Shown: piece by piece, positions 9,941 to 18,138 of the stretch
How the letters are laid out: every line of letters begins with the position of its first letter
Position numbering within the stretch: position 1 is the stretch's first letter
From: Streptomyces griseocarneus
GTDB taxonomy: Bacteria > Actinomycetota > Actinomycetes > Streptomycetales > Streptomycetaceae
Reading direction: 5' to 3'
Length of the DNA: 64,000 bases
Assembly: GCA_003674045.1 (NCBI GenBank)
Contig: PENC01000002.1
Location: 868,001-932,000, forward strand
The notes under the pieces: generated by a model
The model's database searches: none
The model's input: the letters and a program-made list of their open reading frames with translations, nothing else
Told to the model about the DNA's origin: nothing
Program-made: the position numbers and the translations under genes

Positions 9941-11776
9941 TCACCACTCCCTCTGCAGTACGGACAGCGCGGCGATGAGCTCGACCTGGTGCTCGGGCGT
10001 GACGTCGAGGGCCTCGAGCGGCGCGGTACGACGATCGCGTTCCGCTTCCAGTACGCGTCGCAGACACTCCGTCAGCAATTGCTCGCCCCGGTCGCGCAGC
10101 TTCAGTACCCCCTGCGCGCCGAGCGTCTCGGCGAGGGTCTCTCCCGCCGCGTGGGCCCGGCGGCCTCCCAGCAGCGCCACGGCGAGCAGGGCGCAGGCCC
10201 GGTCGGCATCGAGGCCCGTACCGCGCTCGGCACCCCGTACCGCCTCCTCGGCGATCTCCTCCAGGCACCGGCGCCAGTGGCGGGCGGCGACCCCGATGCG
10301 GCCGACGGCCCCGTCCGGGTCGCACGGCGCGAGCACGGCGGCGGCCACCGGATCGTCCGCGCCCGCCGTGGCGATCTCCTCGTCGGCGGCGGCGACGGCG
10401 CAGCTCAGCAGGGCCGCGAGGGAGCCGGTGAGGGCGGTGAGCAGTTCGTCCGCGCTGCTGTCCCGGGGGTGGCCGCGCCAGTGGGTGAGCGCGTCCCCGG
10501 CGAGCGCCTCGCCCCCGGCGACCCCCTTCCGTACGCGCTCCGCCGCCCGTCCGTACGCGTCCTCGACGCGCTGGAGCAGCCGGACGGCCGCGGCGTGCTG
10601 GAGGGCTGCGGCGCCGGCGAGCCCCGGCAGCCGTGACCGCAGGGAGGAGAGCAGTCCGGCGACCGTGCGGGCCACGGCGACGGCACAGGCGGCGGGGTCC
10701 TGGGCACGCTGATCGAGCCACTCGCGCAGCCCCGCGACGGCGGTGGAGGGCAACAGTCCGCTCCCGCCGCCCGCGGACTCGGGGAGTTCGGGGATGGTGA
10801 ACCGCGGTACGTCGCCGAGGCCCGCCGCCGCCAGCAGCGCGGCGTAGTGCCGGGACACCTCGGCGGCGACCTGGTGCGGCACCCGGTCCAGCACGGTGAC
10901 GAGCGTGACGTCGAACTCCTTGGCCGTACGCAGCAGGTGCCACGGCACCGCGTCGGCGTACCGGGTGGCGGTGGTGACGAGCACCCAGATGTCGGCCGCG
11001 CAGATCAGCTCGGCGGCGAGGTCGCGGTTGCGGGAGACGAGCGAGTCGATGTCGGGGGCGTCGAGCAGGGCGAGCCCGCGGGGCAGGGTGCGCTCGGTCT
11101 CGATCCGGAGGGTGGTGAATTCGCCCGCGTCGTCGTCCTCGTCGCCCTTGCGGGCGCCTCCGGGGGCGGGCCCGTCGGAGGCGCCCCGGGCCGCGTCGCG
11201 CGCGGCATCACGGGCGGCGGCCTCGCGGATGGCGGTATCACGGATGGTGGCATCACGCGGCGCGCCCCGCGGCGCACGGCCCGGTGCGCCGCCGCCCTGC
11301 GGATCCAGGCGCTCCCGGGTGCCGAGGAGGTCGCGCGGGCTGAGCAGCTCGCGCATCTGCCGCAGGTCGCCGGGCTCGTACGCGGTGATCTCCTGGGCCG
11401 GGACCCACACACGGCGCAGGCCCGGCAGCACCCGCTGCCCGGCGAACCAGTGGTGGTCGTCCGGGTGGCAGACCAGTACTGGCGTACGGGTCGTCGGCCG
11501 CAGCACCCCGGCGGCAGTGACCCGGCGACCCACCAGGGAGTTGACGAGAGTGGACTTGCCCGCTCCGGTGGATCCTCCGACGACCGCCAGGAGCGGCGCT
11601 TCGGGGGCGCACAGGCGGGGCACCAAGTAATCGTCGAGCTGCGCCAGGAGCTCAGCACGGTTCTGCCGGGCGCGGGCGGCGCCGGGAAGGGGGAGCGGGA
11701 AGCGTGCGGCGTCGACACGGTCACGCAGTGCGGACAGCGCGTCGAGCATTCGGGGCCGTACGTCCAAGGTCGCCAC
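9941..11776 (-). CDS. dynA: Dynamin-like GTPase DynA
   Basis: A 611-residue GTPase with P-loop [10 protein letters not shown] near residue 68, a G2 TTRTPV, a DxxG-like LLDAPDIDS and a G4-like VLDRVP. A disordered insert rich in Arg/Ala/Asp ([20 protein letters not shown]) lies in the G domain, followed by long helices as in bacterial dynamins; there is no transmembrane segment. It is the upstream partner of dynB, with stop and start overlapping or nearly so, and the pair is expected to form a complex at sporulation septa. I chose the GTG at 11,774-11,776 ([14 protein letters not shown]); no strong Shine-Dalgarno is visible, and an internal ATG at 11,747-11,749 is possible. Confidence 0.83.
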   Translation of the reverse strand: MATLDVRPRMLDALSALRDRVDAARFPLPLPGAARARQNRAELLAQLDDYLVPRLCAPEAPLLAVVGGSTGAGKSTLVNSLVGRRVTAAGVLRPTTRTPVLVCHPDDHHWFAGQRVLPGLRRVWVPAQEITAYEPGDLRQMRELLSPRDLLGTRERLDPQGGGAPGRAPRGAPRDATIRDTAIREAAARDAARDAARGASDGPAPGGARKGDEDDDAGEFTTLRIETERTLPRGLALLDAPDIDSLVSRNRDLAAELICAADIWVLVTTATRYADAVPWHLLRTAKEFDVTLVTVLDRVPHQVAAEVSRHYAALLAAAGLGDVPRFTIPELPESAGGGSGLLPSTAVAGLREWLDQRAQDPAACAVAVARTVAGLLSSLRSRLPGLAGAAALQHAAAVRLLQRVEDAYGRAAERVRKGVAGGEALAGDALTHWRGHPRDSSADELLTALTGSLAALLSCAVAAADEEIATAGADDPVAAAVLAPCDPDGAVGRIGVAARHWRRCLEEIAEEAVRGAERGTGLDADRACALLAVALLGGRRAHAAGETLAETLGAQGVLKLRDRGEQLLTECLRRVLEAERDRRTAPLEALDVTPEHQVELIAALSVLQREW

Positions 11777-12069
11777 GTGTGCAGAATGCCCAATTCTGGG
11801 TGGATTTTGAAGCGTATAGCCCACGGCGCGCGAGGCGTGGCGGATGGGGCTCAGGCATAACGAGTACACAACACCCTGCGCGGCAGGCGTGAAAAACGGT
11901 GCAAGATTCGCACCTGCCTGCGATTATCGGGACCGCTTCACCAAACCTGCACATCGCGTCACGGAGGTGAAGCAACCGGGAGGGGCAGCGCGGAGCCCTA
12001 TCCTTAGTCCCCGGCAAGGACGGCATCACCGAGCCCGGGGCATCGCCCGTCCGCGACCGCCGCACACCG
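11777..12069. other. Intergenic region between dynA and tRNA-Arg
   Basis: These 293 bases hold the divergent upstream regions of dynA (minus) and tRNA-Arg (plus). The first 110 bases are AT-richer than the surroundings. A run CACGGAGGTGAAGC near 11,959 looks like a ribosome binding site but no credible reading frame follows it. Confidence 0.45.
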
Positions 12070-12142
12070 GCCCCCGTAGCTCAGTGGATAGAGCAGGCGC
12101 CTTCTAAGCGCTTGGCCGCAGGTTCGAGTCCTGCCGGGGGCG
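12070..12142 (+). tRNA. tRNA-Arg (anticodon TCT)
   Basis: A complete 73-base cloverleaf without encoded CCA. Acceptor GCCCCCG pairs with CGGGGGC; D arm GCTC...GAGC; anticodon stem GGCGC/GCGCT enclosing loop CTTCTAA with anticodon TCT (reads AGA); five-base variable loop TGGCC; T stem GCAGG/CCTGC around TTCGAGT. The 3' part from the anticodon loop onward is also the attachment site used by the element downstream. Confidence 0.97.
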
Positions 12143-12144
12143 CT
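12105..12144 (+). repeat. Attachment site attL (within tRNA-Arg)
   Basis: The 40-base core TAAGCGCTTGGCCGCAGGTT...GGGGGCGCT starts in the anticodon loop and ends 2 bases past the tRNA. It is identical to 17,024-17,063; sequences diverge on both sides. Confidence 0.93.
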
Positions 12145-12157
12145 CCGCTTCGGGTCC

Positions 12158-12187
12158 ACGCCCCTCCCCACCGGGAGGGGCGTTTTT
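12158..12187 (+). terminator. Intrinsic terminator after tRNA-Arg
   Basis: A perfect 11-bp stem (ACGCCCCTCCC at 12,158-12,168 with GGGAGGGGCGT at 12,173-12,183), a 4-base loop, and a run of T (12,183-12,187). It begins 16 bases past the tRNA. Confidence 0.9.
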
Positions 12188-12338
12188 GCTGGTCAGGGCG
12201 AGTGCGGGTGGGCGTGGAGAAGCGCCGGAGCTCGCCCTCGGCTCCGTCTGGCAGCCGCGGGGAGGTCCGGCGCTGTCCGGCTGTCACCGGGTTTCTCCAG
12301 GTGGCCGCGGCGAATACGCGGCGAAGTTTTCCGGCGCC

Positions 12339-13377
12339 TCAGACGAGGTCGTCCACCACGGGGAGGTCTCCCTGTGCCTCCATCCGGCGTTTGAGGTCCG
12401 GGAGCTGTCCCTCGATGCAGTGGGCGTAGATGGCGAGCAGGACCTGGACGCTGTTCCCCGCCCAGTAGGCGACCTGCGCGGGCGGGATGCCGTCGTTGAG
12501 CCATTTGGTCAGCCGGGTGTGGCGGATGTCGTAGATGCGCTTCCCATCGGGGACTCGTACTCCCGGTCTGTCAGCTCCTCCTTGCGGGCGGTCTGCCATG
12601 CGCGACGGGTGACGGAACCGGAGAGGATGCCGCCCTTCTCGCCCGGGAACATCCGGTCGCCCGGCTTCAGCCCCTCCTCCCTGATGTGCTCCCGGTAGAT
12701 CCGGGTCAGCTCCGGCGGACCCGGTACGACGCGCGTGTCACCCTCGGCGCGGCCCTTCAGCCCACGCTCTTCGTGGATCTCGCCGTCGTCGGTCCAGTCC
12801 CTCCCGACCTCCGGCTGCGCCGTGTGGAACGTGACGTCGCACCACGGGGACGACGCCTGATCCGGGCGAGTATCCGCGCCATCCGCTGAGGGCGGATCAG
12901 AGACCGCCTGTCCACGGCATCCGGCGTGCGGGGCGTTACCCCTCTCCCCTTCGGCAGGGGGTTCACGCGCAGGATCTGATGCTTGATCGCGTGCTTCATG
13001 GCCACGTTCAGGATGCGCCGTGTGCGCTTGACCGAGCTGGCCGCGGCCCGCTTGCCGTCGAGTCGCGTGTCGACGACGTGCGGGATCTCCTCGACCTTGA
13101 GCGGGTCCTCCCACATGGCCATGGACAGGGTGTTGCGCTCCACCCACTTCAGGATCGTGGCGACCTCGGGCGGCGCGTCGTCCCGGCGGCGGGTGTTGAA
13201 CGCGAACTCGCGTAACGCGGTGCGAAGGTCGACCGGCCTGATGGCGGCCGGTGAGGTGCGCAGCAGGGCGACGGTGGTCGCCGTCAGGGCCTTGGCCGTG
13301 TTCTTCCGGCTGTTGCCCGCGGTGCGGACCCACTGGTCGTCCGCGAACTGGACGGCGAAGTCGTACCAGCTCGTCAC
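12339..13377 (-). pseudogene. Tyrosine site-specific recombinase/integrase, frameshifted
   Basis: A decayed integrase read in three frames. 13,377 to about 12,770 gives the N-terminal and core-binding domain (WYDFAVQFADDQWV...NTAKALTATTVALLR...NVAMKHAIKHQILRVNPL). A second frame to about 12,555 gives ELTRIYREHI...MFPGEKGG. A third frame ends the protein with the catalytic box YDIRHTRLTKWLNDG and WAGNSVQVLLAIYAH, so Arg II, the HxxR-type His/Trp and the nucleophilic Tyr survive. The segment that should carry the first catalytic Arg, between ILARIR and ERGLKGRAEGD, is too short and lacks it, which implies an internal deletion as well as frameshifts. It lies against attL, as expected for the integrase of this element. 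Confidence 0.85.
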
Positions 13378-13429
13378 GCTCGCCTTGGACTGGTACGAGA
13401 CCGGGCGCCTCGTGGTCAGGCTGAACGCC

Positions 13430-13887
13430 TCACAGCGCGGCGGCGGCCTCGAAGTGGGCGTACGCGGGCTTCCGGGCGCCTACCCCTCCCGAGACACAGA
13501 TGCCATGGAAGAGCGACGCGAGCCCGGTCGCCGCAAGTTTCGCCCTCTGGATGTCCCCGGCTCCGTTCGTCGCGATGCCGAGAGTCCACCCTTCGCCACG
13601 CGGCGCTTCGAGCCCTTCTCGTACCCCGGGGAAGCAGCGCACTGACCGGGCCACGCCATCGACGTACTCGCGCCAGAGATCGCCCGGGTCATCACTGAGC
13701 CCAAGCGCCTCCCGCAGGTGGACGAAGCCCGCCGGGTACGCCCGTTCCCGGAGCCGCGCGCAGACAGCGGACTCCGCCCCCTGCCCAGTCGCCGGGACCG
13801 CACGAAGCCGCGGGCCCAGTCCTCCAGCCTCTCGCTTCGGTCGATCAAGGTGTTGTCAAAGTCGAAAAGCGCCAGCGCACAGCGAAG
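13430..13887 (-). pseudogene. HAD-family hydrolase remnant
   Basis: A broken haloacid-dehalogenase-type phosphatase. The upstream frame has motif I, LFDFDNTLIDRSERLEDWA (DxDxT), and a second frame, after a frameshift near 13,700-13,760, gives GVARSVRCFPGVREGL, motif II WTLGIATNGA and the K of ARKPAYAHFEAAA. No start codon precedes motif I; a TAG lies in frame at 13,888-13,890, directly beside the first CRISPR repeat, so the 5' end is missing. The C-terminal motif III aspartates are also absent. Confidence 0.78.
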
Positions 13888-13903
13888 CTATGCGACGAGT
13901 CTG

Positions 13904-14110
13904 CGGCGGGTCCCCGCGGGCGCGGGGAATACCAGCTGGCACTCGCCGCAGAGTTCTGGGTGCCAAGCCCCGCAGATGCGGGGACCGCCGACGCGCCCAC
14001 CAATTCGGCGCGTGAACGGCGAAACCACCCCCGCGTACGCGGGGACCACCCGTGCTGAAGGTCGAGGGCCTCATCAAGTCGGGGACCACCCCCGCATGCG
14101 TGGGGACCAC
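13904..14110. CRISPR. Degenerate CRISPR array 1 (type I-E-like repeats)
   Basis: Four diverged copies of a 29-base repeat: about 13,904-13,932, 13,960-13,988, 14,021-14,049 and 14,082-14,110. The last reads GGGACCACCCCCGCATGCGT then GGGGACCAC. Two spacers are exactly 32 bases, the first is about 27. The reverse complement begins GTGGTCCCC, like Streptomyces type I-E repeats, so transcription from the minus strand is inferred. All repeats differ from one another, as in the old, leader-distal end of an array. Confidence 0.75.
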
Positions 14111-14205
14111 GACCTTGTGCAGCGGCGACTCATCGCCTCCGGCTTCGCACGCCGACAACCGGCTGACGTAGGGCGCGAGCGGCAGGCGCTACCCCGGTAC
14201 AGAAG

Positions 14206-14252
14206 CCCGGACACCCGGACAGCTTCAATCAAAAGCTGTCCGGGTGTCCGGG
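14206..14252. repeat. Perfect 20-bp inverted repeat
   Basis: Arms CCCGGACACCCGGACAGCTT (14,206-14,225) and its exact complement (14,233-14,252) around the 7-base loop CAATCAA. It lies in the 333 bases (14,111-14,443) that separate CRISPR array 1 from the WXG-like genes; apart from this stem and a promoter-like stretch before 14,444 I see nothing else there. It could be a terminator, a binding site or a strand-transfer structure. Confidence 0.85.
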
Positions 14253-14443
14253 TACGAGCGGCTGCAACATTGTTTTTCGGTGTTGCAGCCCCGTCAGCAC
14301 GCCTTCTCACCACCAGGTGCTGGCATCACGGGCCCGTCGTTCAGCGGACTGGGAGCACCGCATGCGCGGGGACCCGTGGCGCGTTCCGCCCAGCGGGACG
14401 CTGATAGCGTCACTGTGGGCGTATCTATCGCTAGGGGGTATAG

Positions 14444-14872
14444 ATGTCGTTTAACGAGGAATGGGCACAACTGGTCGCCGAAGCCGAGGCAAAGCAAGCT
14501 CCACACATGCAGCTCAACAGCACGGGCGGCGGAGACCAGGGCAAGCTTCATGTAACGCCTACCCTGCTGCGTGACCGCGCGGACAAGGCGGTGAACAAGG
14601 CCGCCAAGGAATTCAGGGAAGCCCACACGGATGCTGTGTCCAAAACGTCGGACGTTTCAGGGTCGATGAAGGGGTTTGCTTCCAGCGGGGCGTTCGGCGA
14701 CTTCGCCGAATCCTGGAAGAAGGGCGCCGCGTACGTGGCGGGTCAGATCGGCGAGGAAGGACTGGCGAAGGCTCTGCGGTCGACCGCGGACTCCTTCGGG
14801 CACCAGGACAAGCAGTCGGAGAAGAGCTTCCAAGAGGTCCGCTCCACGTACAAACCCGGCGACATCATCTAA
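14444..14872 (+). CDS. WXG100-like small helical protein
   Basis: A 142-residue helical protein without signal peptide. Its second half reads like a WXG100/ESAT-6-type hairpin: helix AVNKAAKEFREAHTDAVSKT, a turn with SSGAFGDFAESWKKG (a W-containing turn), and a second helix ending in the flexible tail FQEVRSTYKPGDII. Such small proteins are partners or substrates of type VII secretion. The ATG follows a GGGGG Shine-Dalgarno. It is 9 bases upstream of a larger WXG-like gene, and the three genes 14,444-16,191 form one operon. I infer a secretion-related role; the exact family is not certain. Confidence 0.7.
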   Translation: MSFNEEWAQLVAEAEAKQAPHMQLNSTGGGDQGKLHVTPTLLRDRADKAVNKAAKEFREAHTDAVSKTSDVSGSMKGFASSGAFGDFAESWKKGAAYVAGQIGEEGLAKALRSTADSFGHQDKQSEKSFQEVRSTYKPGDII

Positions 14873-14881
14873 GGGAGCGCC

Positions 14882-15919
14882 ATGTCCTTGACCTACACGG
14901 ACCTCAAACAAGTGAACCTGGAGAAGCTGGCCTCCGCAGTGGGAGCCTGGGGGCAACTGCCCAAGCATGTTCACGACGCGGGGGAAACCTTCCGTACCCA
15001 AGTGGCCCAAGGGCTCCAAGAGTCGGACTGGCAAGGAGAATCAGCGGAGACCGCATCCACCGCCATTACAGGACTGTCCTTCCAGTTGGCGAACGCGGAG
15101 CAAGAGGCGCGCAGCGTCCACGACTTCCTGAACAGTTGCCTGGAGTCGTTCCGATCCGCAAAGAAGGAACTCGACGGCATCGCCACGGAACTGGCAGGAC
15201 ACGAGCACCTGTCGCTTAGGTCTGACGACGGCTCGGTCTACGTGGACGCAGCGAAGGTGAAGCCCGAAGAGCTGGCACACCTCCAGAAGGCGTACGAGCC
15301 CACCATCAGGTCCTACAGGGAGCGGACGCACCAAGCACTCGAAGACGCCCGCGAAACCGACGAGACGCTGAGCTGGACGCTGCGCAGCATGAAGCAGAGC
15401 TACGACAGCGGCTTCCTTCCCACCGCCCCGACCAGCCTCTCGGACGCGCGGAAAATGCGTAGAGAGCAAGGCCGGGAGAACGACAAGAAGATTTCGCTCA
15501 AGCTGCTCTCCGACCAGGAGATCGCGGATAAGATGCAGCACGCGTCGGACGGCAAGTTCGGCAACCGCACGCTCAAGCCCGCTGCGGAATTCATCGGTTA
15601 CCGGTCCTGGATGAATGCTGTCGACAGTTTCGGGAAACGGGACTGGGAGAGCATGAATTCGTACATCGTCGGCGGTACGCCCGGTTACGCGGCGGGCATG
15701 GAGGCGTGGCTGATGCAGACCTCCGGCGGCGGAGGACGGCACCGCAAGCCCACGCTGATGAACAAGGCGGGAACGTTCGGCGGCAAGCTCTTCGGATTCC
15801 CCGCCGGCGTCGTCGCCACCGGCCTGGACTTCTACTACACACCTGCCATGCATGCCTCCGAGCGACCTGATGCGAAGATCATGGCCCCCAAGGACCCCGG
15901 ACGAGTGCACTGGAAGTGA
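14882..15919 (+). CDS. WXG-domain protein, possible type VII effector
   Basis: A 345-residue protein. Residues 1-100 form a WXG-type helical hairpin: LEKLASAVGAWGQLPKHV, then the turn ESDWQGESAETAS with a true W-x-G, then LSFQLANAEQEARSVHDFLN. A long coiled region follows (about 100-200), and the C-terminal 120 residues (SWMNAVDSFGKRDWESMNSY, Gly-rich GGTPGYAAGM, GKLFGFPAGVVATGLDFYYT) could be a small effector domain; I recognise no nuclease or other catalytic motif. The layout, N-terminal WXG plus unknown C-terminus followed by a small membrane protein, resembles polymorphic type VII effectors with an immunity gene. RBS AGGGAGCGCC precedes the ATG. Confidence 0.7.
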   Translation: MSLTYTDLKQVNLEKLASAVGAWGQLPKHVHDAGETFRTQVAQGLQESDWQGESAETASTAITGLSFQLANAEQEARSVHDFLNSCLESFRSAKKELDGIATELAGHEHLSLRSDDGSVYVDAAKVKPEELAHLQKAYEPTIRSYRERTHQALEDARETDETLSWTLRSMKQSYDSGFLPTAPTSLSDARKMRREQGRENDKKISLKLLSDQEIADKMQHASDGKFGNRTLKPAAEFIGYRSWMNAVDSFGKRDWESMNSYIVGGTPGYAAGMEAWLMQTSGGGGRHRKPTLMNKAGTFGGKLFGFPAGVVATGLDFYYTPAMHASERPDAKIMAPKDPGRVHWK

Positions 15920-15930
15920 GGCGCGAATCA

Positions 15931-16191
15931 ATGCAGCAGGGAAATCCGCAGCCGAGGCGGAGGCGCCAAGCACCCATCACCTATGCGCCTTTCGCGAATC
16001 ACCGGGCGCTCCTTCTGGGGATTCTAGGGACGGTGGCCGGGGTCGTGGGCACCGTCGATGGGTTCTCCACGGGTGCCGGCGTGCTCGAAATCCTCGGCTT
16101 TATCGGAATCGGGATCCTGGGCCTGGCTCTCGCCGTGGGGTACATCGTGGTCGTGTCGAAGAGGCCACCGTACCGGGCCAGACGTCGCTGA
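15931..16191 (+). CDS. Small membrane protein (possible immunity protein)
   Basis: An 86-residue protein with a basic Gln/Pro/Arg N-terminus, two hydrophobic helices (ALLLGILGTVAGVVGTVDGF and ILGFIGIGILGLALAVGYIV) and a basic C-terminal tail RARRR, so both ends are probably cytosolic. I chose the ATG at 15,931 because GAGG lies 9 bases before it; a GTG at 15,916 that overlaps the previous stop as GTGA is an alternative. Its place directly after the WXG protein suggests immunity or membrane support for it. No homologous family is recognised. Confidence 0.65.
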   Translation: MQQGNPQPRRRRQAPITYAPFANHRALLLGILGTVAGVVGTVDGFSTGAGVLEILGFIGIGILGLALAVGYIVVVSKRPPYRARRR

Positions 16192-16420
16192 CCCGGTCGG
16201 CTCTGGTTGCAGCGCCTCATGGCCTGGACGTGTGCCCGGAGGATGCGGCAACGAGTCGCTGGACGCTCGCCGCCGGGGTGTATCGCGTGAGCGACGCGTG
16301 AATCTTCTGGCTCCCGCGACTCCCCGATCACGTCCGCGCAGCTCAGCGGCAGGATTCGAGCGCGACGGACCACGCCCTCCGGAGCCACGTGTCGTGAATG
16401 CTCCGGACCATGCCGGTGTC

Positions 16421-16692
16421 GAGACCACCCCCGCGTGCGCGGGGACCACTGGGCGAGGAGGTCTCCCTCGATGACGTCGTCGGGACCACCCCGCGTGTGC
16501 GGGGACCACAGAACCACCTATCTCGGTGGTGGGCGGCTCCAGGGACCACCCCTGTGTGCGCAGGGACCACCTCCGATCCGACCAACTGCTCGACGTCCTG
16601 CCCGGACCACCCCCGCGTGCGCGGGGACCACGCGATGATGGACTGCACGTAGCCCTGTGTTTCCGGACCACCCCCGCGTGCGCGGGGACCAC
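16421..16692. CRISPR. CRISPR array 2 (type I-E-like, 5 repeats, 4 spacers)
   Basis: Five 29-base repeats, consensus GGGACCACCCCCGCGTGCGC followed by GGGGACCAC, at 16,421-16,449, 16,482-16,509 (one base short), 16,542-16,570, 16,603-16,631 and 16,664-16,692. All four spacers are exactly 32 bases, the geometry of type I-E. The last two repeats are identical while the middle ones carry changes, so the fresh end is at 16,692 and transcription should run on the minus strand. No cas gene occurs in the window. Confidence 0.93.
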
Positions 16693-16810
16693 ACTTCCCG
16701 ACCAGCACATTCATCCCGGCCGCACCCCGTTTTTATTCACTTCCCAAGGATCAGGCAAAGCGGATCTTCAGGGACAAACAACAAAAACCCCCTCCCCCAG
16801 ACATCGCCCG
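16693..16810 (-). promoter_or_regulatory. Probable CRISPR leader of array 2
   Basis: The sequence beside the conserved end of array 2 is clearly AT-richer than its surroundings (CCCCGTTTTTATTCACTTCC, then GGACAAACAACAAAAACCCC). Leaders lie at the younger end of an array and contain its promoter. The rest of the gap up to attR at 17,024 holds nothing I can name. Confidence 0.55.
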
Positions 16811-17023
16811 GTTTCGCGTCAGCCTATCGATCTCGCCGGCCAGCGAACCAGGCTCCAGTAGCCGGCCGCACCGCCCACGGAATCCCCGGACCGCCCCGTC
16901 CGCACAGGCACCGGAACGGAGCCTTCCGGTGAATGCGCGGTGGAGCTGCCTGCCATCGCCGGGCTACCGTAAGCTCCGCCGCAGGTCACAGCCAGGGCTC
17001 GCACGCACCGTCCGGGTCTCTTT

Positions 17024-17063
17024 TAAGCGCTTGGCCGCAGGTTCGAGTCCTGCCGGGGGCGCT
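17024..17063 (+). repeat. Attachment site attR (duplicate of tRNA-Arg 3' end)
   Basis: Exact 40-base copy of 12,105-12,144. It carries only the 3' part of the tRNA (anticodon loop onward) and is not a working tRNA gene. It marks the distal edge of the inserted element. Confidence 0.93.
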
Positions 17064-17577
17064 TTACCTCTTTGACCTGGGGAAATGAGCTCTGAAGGCC
17101 CTCAGGTGCACCGATGGCGCGGGGCTGGGTCAAGCGCTTTGCGGGTGGAATCTTCCCTGGTGGCCCTTGATCGGCATGTGATCGGCATTCCTGGCAGGGG
17201 ATCGCCGATGGCTGCCAGGAGGGCCGCCCCGAGGCGGCGGAGCCGTCGCCGGTACCGTGCCCGTGCCGCTCCCGTGCCGTCGGACGAACCCGCGCGGCGG
17301 CGATCGTCACTCCTGGGGCGGAACCGTGGGTGGCGGACGGCACCGCTCCTCCGGGCGAGTGCCGGGCTTCGCCTTCGGGCGACGAGCAACCGGAAGAGGG
17401 ACAGCCCGGCTGCGCCTCTCCGGTGACGAGGAGTCGGCTGCGAAGGCGACCAGCCCCTTCGGGGAAACCGCCCGCGCCCTGTCCCCCTCCCGCCCTCCCA
17501 CCTCGCGAACGCTTTCGTGGGGCGGAGACAAGAAGGGAAGGGGCCGCGGAAGGCGCGGCCCGTGGAAGGGGAGGTTC
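17064..17577. other. Long intergenic region before the sigma-factor gene
   Basis: These 514 bases between attR and the sigma gene have open frames on both strands but none with family-like content or a ribosome binding site. A short direct repeat TGATCGGCAT occurs twice near 17,168-17,190. The sigma promoter must be here, but I cannot place it. Confidence 0.5.
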
Positions 17578-18138
17578 GTGGCGACGGACGAGGAACTGCT
17601 GGCGCGCTCGGGAACGGACGCGTCGGCCTTCGAGCCGCTTGTGGAGCGGCATTCGGGGGCGCTGCACGGCTACTTCGCGCGCCGGGCGCCCGGCGCGGCG
17701 GACGATCTGCTGGCGGAGGCGTGGCTGCGGGCCTACGCGGGGCGCGGCGGCTACGACGCGGCCCGTGGGCCGGTCCGGGCGTGGCTCTTCGGTGTGGCCC
17801 GGAATGTGCTGGCCGCACACTGGCGGGGGCAGGGGCGGTCCGAGGCTCCGGCCGCGCTCGCCGACGACTGGAGCAGCGACCCGTGGCACGCCGTCGACCG
17901 GCGGCTGGACGCGGCGGCGGTCGCGCCGCTGATGCGCCGGACCCTGGCCGAGCTGCCGGCCGTGGAGCGGGAGCTGCTGCTCCTGATCGCGTGGGAGCAG
18001 CTCAGCCCCACCGAGGCCGCGGCCGTCGTCGGCGTTCCCGCGGGCACGGCCAGGTCCCGGCTGCACCGGGCGCGCGCCCGGCTGCGTGCGGCGCTCGGCC
18101 CCTCCGCCCCGCTTTCCCTGACAGGAGACCTCGCATGA
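17578..18138 (+). CDS. ECF-type RNA polymerase sigma factor (first copy of module)
   Basis: A 186-residue sigma-70 family ECF factor. Region 2 is DASAFEPLVERHSGALHGYF...ADDLLAEAWLRAY...VRAWLFGVARNVLAAHWR, and region 4 is LAELPAVERELLLLIAWEQLSPTEAAAVVGVPAGTARSRLHRARARLR with the helix-turn-helix. It directs RNA polymerase to its own promoters. The GTG at 17,578 follows GGAAGGGGAGG at ideal spacing. Its stop overlaps the next gene (ATGA), which encodes a membrane-anchored CU044_5270 protein that probably acts as its partner. A second such pair lies at 51,859-53,627. Confidence 0.9.
   Translation: MATDEELLARSGTDASAFEPLVERHSGALHGYFARRAPGAADDLLAEAWLRAYAGRGGYDAARGPVRAWLFGVARNVLAAHWRGQGRSEAPAALADDWSSDPWHAVDRRLDAAAVAPLMRRTLAELPAVERELLLLIAWEQLSPTEAAAVVGVPAGTARSRLHRARARLRAALGPSAPLSLTGDLA

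Larger units (their letters stand above)
12105..17063. mobile_element. tRNA-Arg-integrated element (degenerate)
   Basis: A region bounded by a 40-base direct repeat of the tRNA-Arg 3' end. It contains a broken tyrosine-recombinase gene next to the tRNA-side attachment site, a broken HAD gene, two CRISPR arrays and a WXG100-like cassette. Integrase position and tRNA target are as in actinomycete integrative elements (pSAM2-like), but no replication, excision or transfer gene is visible, so it is a remnant or was mobilised in trans. Confidence 0.85.

Noticed and set aside
7710..10943. Long minus-strand frame that would extend DynB to over 1000 residues
   Set aside because: The upstream part overlaps dynA in another frame and is Arg/Gly/Ala-only; a start near 9,935-9,944 is supported by coupling and RBS.
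16510..16541. Small inverted repeat inside a spacer of array 2 (ACCACC...GGTGGT)
   Set aside because: It lies wholly in spacer 2 and has no counterpart in other spacers; chance.
12145..17023. cas genes near the CRISPR arrays
   Set aside because: No reading frame resembles Cas3, Cascade subunits, Cas1 or Cas2; none found in the rest of the window either.
17024..17063. Second tRNA-Arg gene
   Set aside because: Only the 3' part from the anticodon loop is present; it is the attachment-site copy.
17257..17577. N-terminal extension of the sigma factor to 293 residues
   Set aside because: The extension is Arg/Pro/Gly low-complexity, and the GTG at 17,578 has a near-perfect Shine-Dalgarno and the normal family start.
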